This document shows positions 63,928 to 64,000 of a stretch of DNA of 64,000 bases, in pieces. The stretch is from NCBI RefSeq assembly GCF_030717845.1, contig NZ_JAUZVZ010000001.1, positions 203,349-267,348 of the forward strand, read 5' to 3'. The DNA is from Alkalimonas collagenimarina. Lineage in GTDB: Bacteria > Pseudomonadota > Gammaproteobacteria > Enterobacterales > Alteromonadaceae. The stretch's first letter is position 1. Each line of letters starts with the position of its first letter. The translations under genes were made by a program, and so were the position numbers. The notes below the pieces were generated by a model that made no database searches, was not told the DNA's origin, and saw only the letters and a program-made list of their open reading frames with translations.

Positions 63928-64000
63928 GGAGAGGTGGCTGAGTGGCTGAAGGCGCACGCCTGGAAAGTGTGTTTAGGTTAACCCCTAACGAGGGTTCGAA
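63928..64000 (+). tRNA. tRNA-Ser(GGA), cut by window end
   Basis: GGAGAGGTGGCTGAGTGGCT begins the acceptor and D arm of a class II tRNA. The anticodon loop CTGGAAA gives GGA at 63962-63964, followed by the long variable arm TTAGGTTAACCCCTAA-like hairpin and the T loop GGTTCGAA at the window end. The 3' acceptor strand is missing. Confidence 0.93.

Overview
The window is a stretch of gammaproteobacterial chromosome. The evidence is the aspS-yebC-ruvCAB block, the tolQRAB-pal-cpoB block, three tRNA-Lys genes in front of nadA, and close homologues of E. coli YbiT, YaeR, SbcCD and GlpK. Gene style (many small single-gene units, several c-di-GMP proteins, a PL10 pectate lyase, Tat-exported hydrolases) suggests an aquatic Alteromonadales/Chromatiaceae-type organism such as Rheinheimera or Alkalimonas. 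That genus-level guess is inference only.

Layout. 1-8.2 kb is accessory DNA: the tail of a SnoaL-like gene, then a minus-strand pair made of an SF1 helicase with a C-terminal DUF2726-type nuclease-like domain followed by a 1274-residue protein with an Mrr-like nuclease domain, a STAND-type P-loop NTPase and a long helical C-terminus. This pair looks like an anti-phage module related to Avs proteins. It is followed by a sparse region with two small ORFs, one interrupted by an amber stop. 8.3-25.7 kb holds mostly single metabolic, regulatory and envelope genes: a DUF4397-like lipoprotein, a GST with a divergent WYL regulator, EamA transporter, diguanylate cyclase, Tat aldo/keto reductase with a DUF6064 membrane protein, an LprI-like gene flanked by integron attC-like remnants, fasciclin, dienelactone hydrolase, HAD phosphatase, Ndh, GlpK, a GGDEF-EAL protein and an esterase.

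25.7-42.2 kb carries sbcDC, a PadR/HAAS pair with a visible promoter and operator-like repeats, yaeR, a SIMPL protein, a periplasmic binding protein, a redox cluster (glutaredoxin-like protein and an MsrA-thioredoxin-MsrB fusion), an M14 carboxypeptidase, Fe-alcohol dehydrogenase, lipoprotein, PL10 pectate lyase and the ABC-F ATPase ybiT. 42.3-51.8 kb holds an MHYT-PAS-GGDEF-EAL protein, an old yellow enzyme, threonine aldolase, an EamA transporter, an amidoligase/glutamine-amidotransferase pair, a stand-alone EncFtn-type mini-ferritin, a methyltransferase and a DUF72 protein.

51.9-64 kb is core genome: aspS-yebC-ruvC-ruvA-ruvB, an 848-base gap with hairpins where ybgC would normally lie, tolQ-tolR-tolA-tolB-pal-cpoB, three near-identical tRNA-Lys(UUU) genes, nadA, and a tRNA-Ser(GGA) cut by the window end. 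No CRISPR array, insertion sequence, rRNA or complete prophage was seen. The most interesting items are the helicase/STAND-nuclease pair, the integron-cassette relic, the orphan EncFtn beside the amidoligase pair, and the ybgC-less tol locus.
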